This document shows positions 6,924 to 14,932 of a DNA stretch of 35,656 bases, one piece after another. The DNA comes from an uncultured Clostridia bacterium (lineage in GTDB: Bacteria; Bacillota; Clostridia; Oscillospirales; Acutalibacteraceae): positions 1-35,656 of the forward strand of contig CAUBKG010000016.1 in NCBI GenBank assembly GCA_958436475.1. Direction: 5' to 3'. Made by a program: the position numbers and the translations under genes. How positions within the stretch are numbered: position 1 is the first letter of the stretch; each line of letters opens with the position of its first letter. The notes under the pieces were generated by a model. That model was not told the DNA's origin. It searched no databases and worked only from the letters and a program-made list of their open reading frames with translations.

Positions 6924-8057
6924 TTATTCTTTTAAGGAATTCAGGAGCTTGCCGAGTGATTTGCCTACGAGCTCGCCCGAATACATAGCCTCCTCCAGCG
7001 TGTTCGCCTCGCTCCCCATCTCAATGAGCATGGAGCCGTGCGTGAGGTCCTGGTTATAATGCTTAACGGCAAAATCATACGGACGGGCGAGGCCGGGGTA
7101 ATCCTCCGCAATCGTTTTCTGCAGGCGCAGGCCGAGGCGGAGGTTCACTTCCCAATCCGGGTAGTTCGTCACCTTTCCTTCCTCGCAGCCGGTGATAATC
7201 ATGATCTGCGCGGCCTTTTTTCCCGCGATTTCCACCGTAGGCTTTACTTTCACGCCGTCGTCGCCGGTAATGGCGTCGCGGTGGATATCCAGCACCACCT
7301 GGATGCCCGGATGCTCCTTGAGGATCTTCTGCACCGTTTCCCGCGAACGGTCGTAGGCGCCGGTGTAGCTGGGGTTGTCGTGCACGGTCGCGTCATGGAC
7401 CACGCCGATGCCCGCCTTTTCGAGCTCCTCTGCGATTTTATCACCCACTGCCACCACGTTCTGGCCGTTGTCCAGCGTGCGGGTGGCCCAGCTCTTATCA
7501 TAAACCCCGAGGGACGCGGGCGCGTAGCATTCGGTGGTGTGCGTGTGCATGATGAGCACCTGCGGCTCTTTCGTCTCCTTCAGTGCAACGCCCGGCTTTC
7601 GGCTCAGCTCCTCTGCGATATCGAAGGTGTGCTCCTTCGTCAGGTTTTTCACAAACACGCTGCCGAGCGACATAGCCGAGCCCTTGTTGCTGATCGCGTA
7701 TTCCTTCACGATTCCCCGCCGTTCCTCCGGGATATCCTCCGCCTTGATAGCGAGCTGTGAGGTCTGCCCCTGTGTCTGCTGTGCCTGCTGCCCCGGCTCA
7801 GAGGCCGGCGCCGTTGCCTGCGGCGCTTCCTCCGAGGGAACGGCAGGCTCCTCTTCCTCCGGCGCCCGCCCGCGCCCGAAGCTCTGCAGAAGGGCCGCGC
7901 CCCCTTCCGGCGCGAGGAACGAGGCCGACGCTATGGAAACGCGCCCGAGGAAGCCGGAGGCCTCCTCCGAGCGGAGGATGGCAAAGGAGGATACGGCCGC
8001 AACCGCCCCCGCCAGCCCGAAGCAAAGGGTTTTCAACGCCGCGGATTTCAGTTTCAT
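6924..8057 (-). CDS. spoIIP: Stage II sporulation protein P (SpoIIP), peptidoglycan hydrolase
   Basis: Membrane-anchored amidase/endopeptidase of the SpoIID-M-P engulfment machine. After a positively charged N-terminus (MKLKSAALK) there is a membrane segment at about residues 9-28, then an Ala/Pro/Glu/Gln-rich linker to about 120. The amidase domain carries LIMHTHTTECY (zinc/active-site His), NVVAVGDKIAEEL, VVLDIHRDA and the C-terminal HYNQDLTHGSMLIEMGSEANTLEEA signature. The ATG at 8057 is chosen because GGCGGTGA precedes it and the signal anchor follows at once; in-frame starts up to 8153 lack a ribosome site. In Bacillus spoIIP directly follows gpr. Here the two are separated by two plus-strand genes, so it probably has its own sporulation promoter, which I could not place with confidence. 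Confidence 0.95.
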   Translation of the reverse strand: MKLKSAALKTLCFGLAGAVAAVSSFAILRSEEASGFLGRVSIASASFLAPEGGAALLQSFGRGRAPEEEEPAVPSEEAPQATAPASEPGQQAQQTQGQTSQLAIKAEDIPEERRGIVKEYAISNKGSAMSLGSVFVKNLTKEHTFDIAEELSRKPGVALKETKEPQVLIMHTHTTECYAPASLGVYDKSWATRTLDNGQNVVAVGDKIAEELEKAGIGVVHDATVHDNPSYTGAYDRSRETVQKILKEHPGIQVVLDIHRDAITGDDGVKVKPTVEIAGKKAAQIMIITGCEEGKVTNYPDWEVNLRLGLRLQKTIAEDYPGLARPYDFAVKHYNQDLTHGSMLIEMGSEANTLEEAMYSGELVGKSLGKLLNSLKE

Positions 8058-8301
8058 CTTCTTTTCACCGCCTGTTTTCCGCAAAAGCACCTTCTGCGGA
8101 ATGGTATCATTCATTTTTATGCGCGCGGCTTCGGGATAAGACCCCCAACCCAAAAATCCGTTTTCCCGGGAGGCTGCGTTTTTTTGATCGGATTTGAAGA
8201 ATTATTCTAATTGAGAAGTATAGAAATCGTCGCGTTGTTTTGGAACAGGCGGAAAATTATTGTATAAAATGTCAAATATTTAATAAAAAGATAATTCTTT
8301 C

Positions 8302-8364
8302 GTGACAAAATTTTACTCCCGTGGTATCTTGAATATGCAATATATTGTATTTCCATTGCAATGG
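8302..8364 (+). promoter_or_regulatory. Promoter and palindromic motifs of first secreted-protein gene
   Basis: GTGACA (8302-8307), a 17-bp spacer and TATCTT (8325-8330). Six bases later lies GCAATATATTGT (8337-8348), containing the palindrome CAATATATTG, then the 12-bp palindrome CCATTGCAATGG (8353-8364). The block GTG.TAT..T.AA...GCAATATATTGT is repeated in the same arrangement at 10061-10086 before the paralogous gene. The AT-rich stretch 8200-8350 contrasts with the GC-rich flanks. A leader hairpin (CCAGCGGC/GCCGCTGG, 8380-8408) follows. Confidence 0.55.
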
Positions 8365-8438
8365 AGGAATGCCAGTTGACCAGCGGCTCTGCGCAAGCCC
8401 GCCGCTGGGACTTTTGAATAAAAAAGGAGTAATACACA

Positions 8439-9791
8439 ATGAAAAAATCCTCACGTATCTTCAGCTTGCTTTGTGCTTTCTGCCTTCTTTTCGGCGTAAC
8501 CTTCGTTTCCGCCGCCGGCGCCAGCGCCGACGCTTCCGAACCCGCGCCCGTGCATATCCGCAGCATGTGGAATTCCAGCTTCCTGATCTCGAACGACGGC
8601 GGCGTGGGCAGATATACCGCCTCCTCTACCGGCCCGGAAACCGTCTGGACCGTTTCTTATCAGAACGGCTGTGCGGTCATCCGCTGCTGGGACGGCGCCT
8701 GCCTGCGCGCAGGGAACGGCACCGTGACCTGCGAAGCGTTTGCCGAAGGGGATCCTTCCTTCCTCTGGACCGTGGAAGACGCGGGATGGGGGTATGTGCG
8801 CATCCTGAGCGTGGGGCAGCCCGGTAAGGCTGTCAACATTGAAAACCTCACCGGCTCCCTTCAGCTGACCGATTATTACGATTCCTGGGAAAGCGCCCGC
8901 TGGGCCCTGGAAGACACCGATGCTCCCGAGCCCTCCGCGGAGACTGATACGGTCATCTTCCAGGGGGCCGACCACTCCACCTTTCTTTATAACGGAGGCC
9001 AGAAGGGTATTCTGAGCCCCCTGCAGGCCTCCGTTTCCAGCGGCAACTTCCGCTATCGGATCATCCGCCGGGAGGGTTACTGCTTCATCCAGTTCGCGCC
9101 TGCCGCATATAGCTACACCCAGTACCTGAAGACGGACGCCGTGAGCCCCGAGCTTCTTACCAGCGGCGCCTTAGACGAAGCGGACGAAACCTACCGCTGG
9201 ATCATCCGGGAGAATACGGACGGCACCGTGACCCTCGAAAGTGCGGCCCATCCGGGCAGATGCATCACCACCGCCGGCGCGTCCACGCTCGGAGAGATTT
9301 CATCCTCTGGCCTCGCGGGCAAGTGGACCATCCACTCGGGCAACTCCCTTCTCGTGCGCTTTTCCAGCTCCACCCGCAGCCTCGGAGCAGGCCCCGTGGG
9401 GGCGTCGGGCAGCGCGGCCGATGAAACCGCCTGCTTCAGTTTTGTAACCACAGACGCGGACACCTCCGTCCAGTGGCAGGTGATATACAGCGGCGGCGGG
9501 ATGTACCTCAAAAACGCATGGACCGGCAAATACCTGAAGGCTCCCTCCGCCGCGGAGGGCATGCAGGCCTATGTAAAAGACTATAACGCGGGGGAAGACA
9601 GCCTCTACCGCTGGAGCTGCCTGCAAAACCAATATTCCTTCTCCCTGCAGAACGGGAACGCCTGTCTTTTTGTGGATTCCACCGGCATCCCTCCGGAAGC
9701 AGCGCGGGCGGCTTACCACGCCTTTGTTTCCCCAGCCGCTCCTTACCCTGCTTTCTTCCTGAGCTGCAACGCCATGGGCTTTGCGCTCTGA
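8439..9791 (+). CDS. Secreted protein with Trp-motif repeats, probable beta-trefoil (ricin-B-like)
   Basis: A 450-residue exported protein of unknown function. A signal peptide spans residues 1 to about 30 (MKKSSRIFSLLCAFCLLFGV, cleavage near SAAGASA). The mature part repeats a xxW(T/A/I/Q)(V/L/I) motif at Trp70, 110, 155, 254, 296, 346 and 392, spaced about 40-50 residues inside each half, together with GKYLKAPS/GKAVNIEN-like turns. This spacing fits two beta-trefoil (RICIN/fascin-like) domains, which usually bind carbohydrate. I see no catalytic or anchoring domain, so it is probably released or bound through glycans. AAAGGAG precedes the ATG. Its closest relative here is the next gene (same signal peptide, same repeats). 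The fold is inferred from repeat spacing only. Confidence 0.8.
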   Translation: MKKSSRIFSLLCAFCLLFGVTFVSAAGASADASEPAPVHIRSMWNSSFLISNDGGVGRYTASSTGPETVWTVSYQNGCAVIRCWDGACLRAGNGTVTCEAFAEGDPSFLWTVEDAGWGYVRILSVGQPGKAVNIENLTGSLQLTDYYDSWESARWALEDTDAPEPSAETDTVIFQGADHSTFLYNGGQKGILSPLQASVSSGNFRYRIIRREGYCFIQFAPAAYSYTQYLKTDAVSPELLTSGALDEADETYRWIIRENTDGTVTLESAAHPGRCITTAGASTLGEISSSGLAGKWTIHSGNSLLVRFSSSTRSLGAGPVGASGSAADETACFSFVTTDADTSVQWQVIYSGGGMYLKNAWTGKYLKAPSAAEGMQAYVKDYNAGEDSLYRWSCLQNQYSFSLQNGNACLFVDSTGIPPEAARAAYHAFVSPAAPYPAFFLSCNAMGFAL

Positions 9792-9847
9792 CCAAGCGGC
9801 CCGCAAAGCGGTTTCTTTCCGACAGCGCCCATACGCTGAATCTATGG

Positions 9848-9884
9848 GGCCTCCGGCGGCACTCGCCGCCGGAGGCCTGTTTTC
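9848..9884 (+). terminator. Terminator of first secreted-protein gene
   Basis: A 13-bp perfect stem (GGCCTCCGGCGGC 9848-9860 with 9865-9877) with a 4-nt loop is followed by TGTTTTCC. Confidence 0.8.
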
Positions 9885-10060
9885 CTGCCCGGGAAATGGA
9901 TATAACCGGAAGATCCGGAACAGAACGAATAAGCAGGTTTTTCCAGTTATCATCGTTCCATTCCAAAACAAAAGTCATACAAAAAATGCCATAAAATATT
10001 GTTTATTGTAACAAAATGTTTATAATTTCTATGTTTTTATTTCTTTTTTGAATGTTCTGT

Positions 10061-10086
10061 GATATTCTAAACGAGCAATATATTGT
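10061..10086 (+). promoter_or_regulatory. Promoter-proximal motif of second secreted-protein gene
   Basis: GTGATATTCTAAACGAGCAA followed by TATATTGT aligns without gaps to 8321-8348, keeping TAT..T at the -10 position and the exact GCAATATATTGT (10075-10086). No good -35 box is present at 17 bp; the sequence upstream is T-rich. Conservation in both leaders but not elsewhere in the window suggests a shared regulator or sigma factor. Confidence 0.5.
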
Positions 10087-10162
10087 GCTTCTCCGCGGTG
10101 AAAAGCGGCACATCGGGCTGCCCGATCCCTGCCGGAATTTGAATTTTAAGGAGACAAAACAC

Positions 10163-11503
10163 ATGAAAAAATTCTCTCGGATCCTCAGTGTCCTTTGCAT
10201 TCTCTGTCTTCTGCTCAGCATAGCGGTGATCCCCGCCGCGGGCGTCAGCGCCAGCTCCAGCATAACCCGAACCCTTCGCATCCGCAACATGTGGAATTCC
10301 AGCTATATGACCAATGATAACGGCACGGGCAAATACACCTCATCCGACTGTGGCAACAGCACGGTCTGGACCATTACCTTTGCCCCTACCACCTACACGA
10401 CCATCCAAAATCTCGACGGAACCTACCTCCGCGCGGTCAACGGCGGCGTTACCTGCGAGCCGCTGGTTGAAAACGATTCCTCCTTCCTGTGGAACGTTGC
10501 CAGCACAAACAGCGGCAGGGTCCGCTTCCTGAGCGCGAGCCAGCCCGGCAAGGCCATCAACATCGAGAACCTGACCGGCTCCCTCCAGCTCACCAATTAT
10601 TACGACACGTGGGAGAGCGCGCAGTGGATCCTGGAGGATGAACCCACCGCCATCGGAAACGATACCGTTATGTTCCAGAGCGCCGATCCGAACGCTGCTT
10701 ACGAGGGTCAGCCGTCCTATCTTTATGACGGTGCTTATGCAAACGCCATGAACTTCATCGGCGCGGGCATCCACAGAGGCAATTACAGCTACCGGATCAT
10801 CGATAAGGGCGATTACTGCTATATCCAGTATTGCCCGCAGAAGGACGGAGCTTCGTCTTATTTGAAGGTGGAAGGGGCGTCTGAAGCCACCCCATGGGTC
10901 AGCTCAGACACGGCACTGGATGAAACAAATCCTGATTTCCGCTGGATTATCCAGGAGAATTCCGACGGCACGGTTTCCATCGTCAGCGTATCTGCCCCCG
11001 GCATGTGCATCACGAACTTAGGCAGCACTTCACTGGCCTCCATGGAAACGGCCGGCATTAGCGGAAAGTGGAATATGCGGCCGGCAAACTCCCTGATCGT
11101 TCGCATTAAGACCAGTTACGGCGACAATTTCCTGGCTGCTTCGACGTACGATAACAAAGCGTATTTCAGCACCTCCGCTTCGGCTACGGACAAAACCACC
11201 CAGTGGCAGGTGATTTACAGCGGCACGCAGGTCTATCTGAAAAACATGTATAACGGTAAATACCTGAAGGCCCCGTCTGCCGAGGGCGACTCCCAGATTT
11301 ATGTTGCGAGCTATGCGGCCGCAGACGATAGCCTTTATCGCTGGGACTGCAACAGCGAGAGATATTACATCAGCTTCGATAACCAGAATCATTACCTATA
11401 TCCGGACGAAACGACCACCCCTTACGGTGCTACCACCTCCAACACCTCTGGCAGTCCGTTTTGGATGTACATGGATTTCTCGGTTGTTGGCTTCGCACAG
11501 TAA
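10163..11503 (+). CDS. Secreted paralog with Trp-motif repeats, probable beta-trefoil
   Basis: A 446-residue paralog of the preceding gene, same strand. Signal peptide MKKFSRILSVLCILCLLLSI, cleavage near GVSASS. Shared blocks include RNMWNSSYM, LRAVNGGVTCEPL, SQPGKAINIENLTGSLQLTN, WESAQWILED, FRWIIQENSDGTVSIVS, TQWQVIYSG, MYNGKYLKAPSAEGDSQIYV and SLYRWDCNSE, so the repeat architecture is the same throughout. It is richer in Asn, Thr and Tyr than its neighbour, which may suit a different glycan. AAGGAG sits 9 nt before the ATG at 10163. Each copy has its own promoter motif and terminator, so they are separate transcripts. Function is unknown; lectin-like binding is an inference. Confidence 0.8.
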   Translation: MKKFSRILSVLCILCLLLSIAVIPAAGVSASSSITRTLRIRNMWNSSYMTNDNGTGKYTSSDCGNSTVWTITFAPTTYTTIQNLDGTYLRAVNGGVTCEPLVENDSSFLWNVASTNSGRVRFLSASQPGKAINIENLTGSLQLTNYYDTWESAQWILEDEPTAIGNDTVMFQSADPNAAYEGQPSYLYDGAYANAMNFIGAGIHRGNYSYRIIDKGDYCYIQYCPQKDGASSYLKVEGASEATPWVSSDTALDETNPDFRWIIQENSDGTVSIVSVSAPGMCITNLGSTSLASMETAGISGKWNMRPANSLIVRIKTSYGDNFLAASTYDNKAYFSTSASATDKTTQWQVIYSGTQVYLKNMYNGKYLKAPSAEGDSQIYVASYAAADDSLYRWDCNSERYYISFDNQNHYLYPDETTTPYGATTSNTSGSPFWMYMDFSVVGFAQ

Positions 11504-11558
11504 TCCCGCTTTCACAGGATAACGCTCTTCCCGGGCTGCTTTTCCCGGGATAAGCCCC

Positions 11559-11601
11559 CGGCCCGATGCGTCCTTTTTCCGGATGCATCGGGCCGTTTTT
11601 T
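11559..11601 (+). terminator. Terminator of second secreted-protein gene
   Basis: CGGCCCGATGC (11559-11569) pairs with GCATCGGGCCG (11585-11595), followed by TTTTTT. It overlaps the end of the convergent small gene at 11600. Confidence 0.85.
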
Positions 11602-11800
11602 AAAACGTATATCTCTTTCCAAACAGAAAAACCGCAAGGCCGCTTTCTTCCCGCTCCACGCCGAGGGCTGGCGCGGAATCGCCCTGGCCGAGCTGCCGCG
11701 AGCGGGCGTCTGCCCGGAGCATGGCGGAAAAGGTAAGCGCCGCGGCGCACACGAGCACGAGCGCGATGGTGAGGAAATACGTACTTTTTTTATACTTCAC
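11600..11800 (-). CDS. Small single-pass membrane protein downstream of gpr
   Basis: A 66-residue protein: MKYKKSTYFL, one hydrophobic segment at about residues 8-28 (TIALVLVCAAALTFSAM), then a polar tail ending FLFGKRYTF. No family recognised. It starts with GTG at 11800, preceded by GGAAGGAGG at 7-nt spacing, a much better site than chance, and lies 24 bp after gpr on the same strand, so it is probably co-transcribed and expressed in sporulation. The tail would face outward or into the intermembrane space if the basic N-terminus stays inside. Confidence 0.65.
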   Translation of the reverse strand: MKYKKSTYFLTIALVLVCAAALTFSAMLRADARSRQLGQGDSAPALGVEREESGLAVFLFGKRYTF

Positions 11801-11824
11801 CGGCGCGCCTCCTTCCGCGTTTTC

Positions 11825-12721
11825 TCAGCCCACCAGCATTTTCATATCCTCCGGGAGGATATGCGGGTGCAGGGCCTGGTTGATGCCGAGGGAAACCATA
11901 TCCGCCGCCCGGTCGATGAGCAGGTCGATCTCCCGCGGGGTCACCACCATGGAAGCGCCGCGCGGCTCCACCGCCGCTTTCAGCCGGGAGCGTTCCTCAT
12001 CCGTTGCCCCGGCGAGATCGCACACGAGGGTAGCGGCGTCCACAACGGTGGGTACCCCCACGGCGATTACCGGCACGCCGAGCGTTTTCCGGCTGATCTC
12101 CTGCCGGTGGTTGCCAACGCCCGAGCCGGGGGAGATGCCCGTATCGCTGATCTGGATGGTGCACCCGAGGCGGGAAAGCCGCCGGGAGGCGAGCGCGTCC
12201 ACCGCAATCACGGCGGCGGGATGTGTTTTTTCCGCAATGCCCGCTAAGAGCTCCCCCGTTTCAATGCCCGTTTGCCCGAGCACCCCGGGCGACACGACCG
12301 AAACCTTCCTCAGATCCCCGAGCCCGGCGCTGCGCGCCAGCTCCCCGCTGATATGCCGGGTGGCAAGCACCCTTGCCGCAGCCTTGGGTCCGAGGGCGTC
12401 GGGCGTGATATCTGAATTGCCGAGCCCCGCCACGAGGATTTCCCCTTCCTCCGGCAGGAGCTTTGCAAGCTCGGTCGATACGGCGGTGAGCCGCTCGTCG
12501 ATCTCCCCTGCGGTATCGGAAAACGGGGGCACCTCGATGGTGATATAATTCCCCTTCGGGCGGGAAAGCGCCGCCGCGCCCTCCTCATTTTCCACGCGGA
12601 TGCGTGTGATCCGGGCCCGCCCTATGGAAAGCTCGTCCACCGTTACCCCGCGGGGCACGTTTCCGCCGAGCTCTTCCTTGTTTTCGAGCGCCAGGTCTGT
12701 GCGAAATTCCATAATAACCAT
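11825..12721 (-). CDS. gpr: Germination protease GPR
   Basis: Spore protease (aspartic-type family A25) that degrades small acid-soluble proteins on germination; made as a zymogen in the forespore. The N-terminal MEFRTDLALE is the conserved start of the pro-sequence. GLGNSDITPDALGPKAAARVLATRHI, SPGVLGQTGIETGE, AVIAVDALASRRLSRLG, TIQISDTGISPGSGVGNHR and the GVPVIAVGVPTVVDAATL block are family signatures and include the acidic active-site residues. Length 298 is slightly shorter than the Bacillus enzyme. ATG 12721 has no strong ribosome site; ATG 12712 (MEFRTD) is an alternative. It is divergent from rpsT, as in Bacillus, and a 200-bp inverted-repeat element lies between them. Confidence 0.96.
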   Translation of the reverse strand: MVIMEFRTDLALENKEELGGNVPRGVTVDELSIGRARITRIRVENEEGAAALSRPKGNYITIEVPPFSDTAGEIDERLTAVSTELAKLLPEEGEILVAGLGNSDITPDALGPKAAARVLATRHISGELARSAGLGDLRKVSVVSPGVLGQTGIETGELLAGIAEKTHPAAVIAVDALASRRLSRLGCTIQISDTGISPGSGVGNHRQEISRKTLGVPVIAVGVPTVVDAATLVCDLAGATDEERSRLKAAVEPRGASMVVTPREIDLLIDRAADMVSLGINQALHPHILPEDMKMLVG

Positions 12722-12812
12722 CCATTCCGCCGCTTCGCGCCGGCGTAAAATAAAGGGTACGCGAAGATCTTATCACGCGAAGCAGAGAAATGATAAGACG
12801 TTGGGCGTGTAT

Positions 12813-13029
12813 GAGGCGGGAACGGCATAGGCTGACGCGCGATAGGGAGAAAACTGCGCTGCACCTGAAAACGAACTATTTTTACGTCAGAATCTGCCCG
12901 AAAAGGGAAGCAATACTGACGTATTGCAAGCTTTGAGGGTGCATTATGGCGGGAAAAGAGCCGTTTCTCAGGCGATTTATCCCTATCGCGCGTCAGCCTA
13001 AGGCTTTTCCCGGCAGGGCATCCCGCCTC
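12813..13029. repeat. Long inverted-repeat (MITE-like) element between gpr and rpsT
   Basis: A 21-bp perfect inverted repeat has arms at 12828-12848 and 12980-13000 (outer end TAGGCTGACGCGC), separated by 131 bp. A second outer pair, GAGGCGGGA (12813-12821) with TCCCGCCTC (13021-13029), extends it with looser matches in between. The interior holds a further hairpin, CAATAC-TGAC-GTATTG, and a TGCACC/GGTGCA pair, so the whole folds into one branched stem. There is no gene inside. It looks like a miniature inverted-repeat element or a family of structured intergenic repeats. No clear target duplication was seen. Confidence 0.7.
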
Positions 13030-13094
13030 CCCGGCGCCCCTGCCCGGTGGCAAACGGGGAGACATAAATTTTATAAAGACTCCGGAAAAAAAAC

Positions 13095-13123
13095 TTGCTT
13101 TTTCCCTTGTTTGATGCTATGAT
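13095..13123 (+). promoter_or_regulatory. SigA-type promoter of rpsT
   Basis: TTGCTT (13095-13100), a 17-bp spacer and TATGAT (13118-13123). The leader is about 80 nt. Confidence 0.75.
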
Positions 13124-13149
13124 AATTTGTGCTTGTAATGAATAGGTAC

Positions 13150-13185
13150 TCATCGCTGTATCGGCGTGGTGCTTATCAGCGATGA
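13150..13185 (+). promoter_or_regulatory. Leader hairpin before rpsT
   Basis: TCATCGCTG (13150-13158) pairs with CAGCGATGA (13177-13185) just upstream of the ribosome site. S20 represses its own translation in Escherichia coli, so this hairpin could be an S20 binding site; that link is inferred. Confidence 0.4.
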
Positions 13186-13209
13186 TCTAAATACGAAGGA
13201 GGTGTTACC

Positions 13210-13470
13210 GTGCCGAATATTAAATCCGCAAAGAAGCGCGTAAAGGTTACCGCTACCAAATCCCTGCAGAACAAAATGTATGTTTCCGCCCTGCGCAAGA
13301 ACATCAAAAAGGCAAATGTCGCCTTAGAGACCGGTTCCGAGGATAAGGCTGCCGCGGTTGCCGTCGCTGTGAAGAACATTGATGCGGCTGTCAGCAAGGG
13401 GATTCTCCACAAGAACTCTGCTGCGAGAAAGAAATCCTCCCTCGTCCGCAAGCTGAACGGCGCAAACTAA
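13210..13470 (+). CDS. rpsT: 30S ribosomal protein S20
   Basis: An 86-residue, Lys/Ala-rich primary 16S rRNA-binding protein. MPNIKSAKKRVKVTATKSLQNK is the standard start and AAVSKGILHKNSAARKKSSL the standard C-terminal helix. It starts with GTG, preceded by GAAGGAGGTG. Single-gene transcript with its own promoter and terminator. Divergent from gpr across the inverted-repeat element. Confidence 0.97.
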   Translation: MPNIKSAKKRVKVTATKSLQNKMYVSALRKNIKKANVALETGSEDKAAAVAVAVKNIDAAVSKGILHKNSAARKKSSLVRKLNGAN

Positions 13471-13487
13471 AGCAGCGGTTGCTTTGC

Positions 13488-13524
13488 AAAAGCAGTACCC
13501 AATGGTTTTGGGTACTGCTTTTTT
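13488..13524. terminator. Bidirectional terminator between rpsT and spoVAE
   Basis: GCAGTACCCAA (13492-13502) pairs with TTGGGTACTGC (13508-13518); TTTTTT follows on plus and AAAA precedes on plus, so it can stop rpsT and the convergent spoVA operon. Confidence 0.88.
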
Positions 13525-13532
13525 ATTTTGCC

Positions 13533-13901
13533 TTACGATTTATCCTTGGGCTTGGAGATCAGCGCGGCGATATACCCGAAGAAAATAGCCGCCGCAATGC
13601 CGCCCGCCGTGGCGGTTACACCGCCGGTCAGCGCGCCGATCAGCCCCATTTCCGAAACGGCCTTTTCCGCTCCCTTTGCGAGGCTGTAGCCGAAGCCGGT
13701 GAGAGGTACGGTCGCGCCGGCTCCCGCAAAGTCCACCAGCGGGCCGTACACGCCGATGGCCGTGAGGATCACCCCGGCCGTGACGAACGCCACCAGAATG
13801 CGCGCGGGGGTGAGCTTTGTCCAGTCGATGAGCAGCTGGCCGACCACGCAGATCGCCCCTCCCACTAAAAACGCCTTGAGCAGGCCCCAGAAAATATCCA
13901 T
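13533..13901 (-). CDS. spoVAE: Stage V sporulation protein AE (SpoVAE)
   Basis: A 122-residue integral membrane protein, part of the SpoVA channel for dipicolinic acid uptake into the forespore and release in germination. About four hydrophobic segments are visible, with the family pattern FLVGGAICVVGQLLID near the N-terminus and GPLVDFAGAGATVPLTGFGYSLAKG in the middle, closely related in plan to SpoVAC. Last gene of the operon, 13 bp after spoVAD, with the bidirectional terminator just beyond. Confidence 0.95.
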   Translation of the reverse strand: MDIFWGLLKAFLVGGAICVVGQLLIDWTKLTPARILVAFVTAGVILTAIGVYGPLVDFAGAGATVPLTGFGYSLAKGAEKAVSEMGLIGALTGGVTATAGGIAAAIFFGYIAALISKPKDKS

Positions 13902-13914
13902 GCTTTTTTCCTCC

Positions 13915-14919
13915 TCAGCCGATAAAATGAATCAGATGCGCAACGCCCGGGATGCTTTCCCCCTGCTGAACCGAGGTGGGGGACATGAGCGCGCCCGTGG
14001 CGATGAACAGGATGTTTTTATATTCGCCCGACCGCATCTTGTTGAGGATGCGGGAGCACAAAACGCTCGCGGAGCAGCCGCAGCCCGAGCCGCCGGCGTA
14101 AACTTCCTCCTGGCTGGGGTTATAAATCATGCTGCCGCAGTCGGTGTGGCGGCTCTTAATATCGATCTGTTCCTTTTCGAGCAGTTCGTAAAGAAGGGTT
14201 GAGCCCACGCGCCCGAGGTCGCCGGTTGCAATGAGGTCGTAATCCTCCGGCTTCGTGCATGTGTCGCTCAGGAAATCCTTGATAGTCTCCGCCGCTGCAG
14301 GAGCCATTGCGGCCCCCATGTTGTTTTGGTCCTTGACGCCGAGGTCGACGATACGCCCCATCGTGACGTGCTGGATACGCGGCGAACCGTATTGCCCGAG
14401 CACCGCCGCGCCCGCGCCGGTCACCGTCCACTGGGCGGTTGGGGGGCGCTGGCCACCGTATTCCAGCGGAAAGCGGAACTGGCGCTCCGCCGAACAGAAA
14501 TGGGAGGAGGTAACGGCCACCGCCAGCTCCGCCGCACCCGAATCCATAAACACACTCGCCGTGGCGAGGGAGAGCGCCATGGTGGAGCAGGCGCCGAACA
14601 GTCCCACGAAGGGGATGTTGAACGCGCGCAGGCCATAGGTGGAGCCGATGCACTGGTTGAGCAGGTCCCCTGCGAAAATAAAGCTTACGGCCTCGGGGCT
14701 CACCTTTGCCTTTGTAAGCGCGCGGCTGACCGCGTCCTTTTGAAGCTCGCTTTCCGCCTTTTCCCAGGATGCCTGGCCGAGGGTGGTATCCTCATAAATA
14801 TAATCGAAGTCGGGTCCTAAGGGGCCCTCCCCCTCCTTCTTGCCTACTACCGCGGCGTTGCCGACAACGCCGGGCGGGGTTTCCATTTCGAGCGTATATT
14901 TTCCGATACGTTTTGCCAC
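13915..14919 (-). CDS. spoVAD: Stage V sporulation protein AD (SpoVAD)
   Basis: A 334-residue soluble subunit with a thiolase-like fold that binds dipicolinic acid. Family blocks: IGKYTLEMETPPGVVGNAAVVGKKEGEGPLG at the N-terminus, FAGDLLNQCIGSTYGLR, the thiolase-like nucleophile region GLFGACSTMALSLA, SSHFCSAERQFRFPLEYGGQRPPTAQWTVTGAGA, ATGDLGRVGS and GGSGCGCSASVLCSRIL. Length is normal. The gene lies between spoVAC (13 bp) and spoVAE (13 bp), so the three are translated from one message. Confidence 0.97.
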   Translation of the reverse strand: MAKRIGKYTLEMETPPGVVGNAAVVGKKEGEGPLGPDFDYIYEDTTLGQASWEKAESELQKDAVSRALTKAKVSPEAVSFIFAGDLLNQCIGSTYGLRAFNIPFVGLFGACSTMALSLATASVFMDSGAAELAVAVTSSHFCSAERQFRFPLEYGGQRPPTAQWTVTGAGAAVLGQYGSPRIQHVTMGRIVDLGVKDQNNMGAAMAPAAAETIKDFLSDTCTKPEDYDLIATGDLGRVGSTLLYELLEKEQIDIKSRHTDCGSMIYNPSQEEVYAGGSGCGCSASVLCSRILNKMRSGEYKNILFIATGALMSPTSVQQGESIPGVAHLIHFIG

Positions 14920-14932
14920 CTGTATTCCCTCC

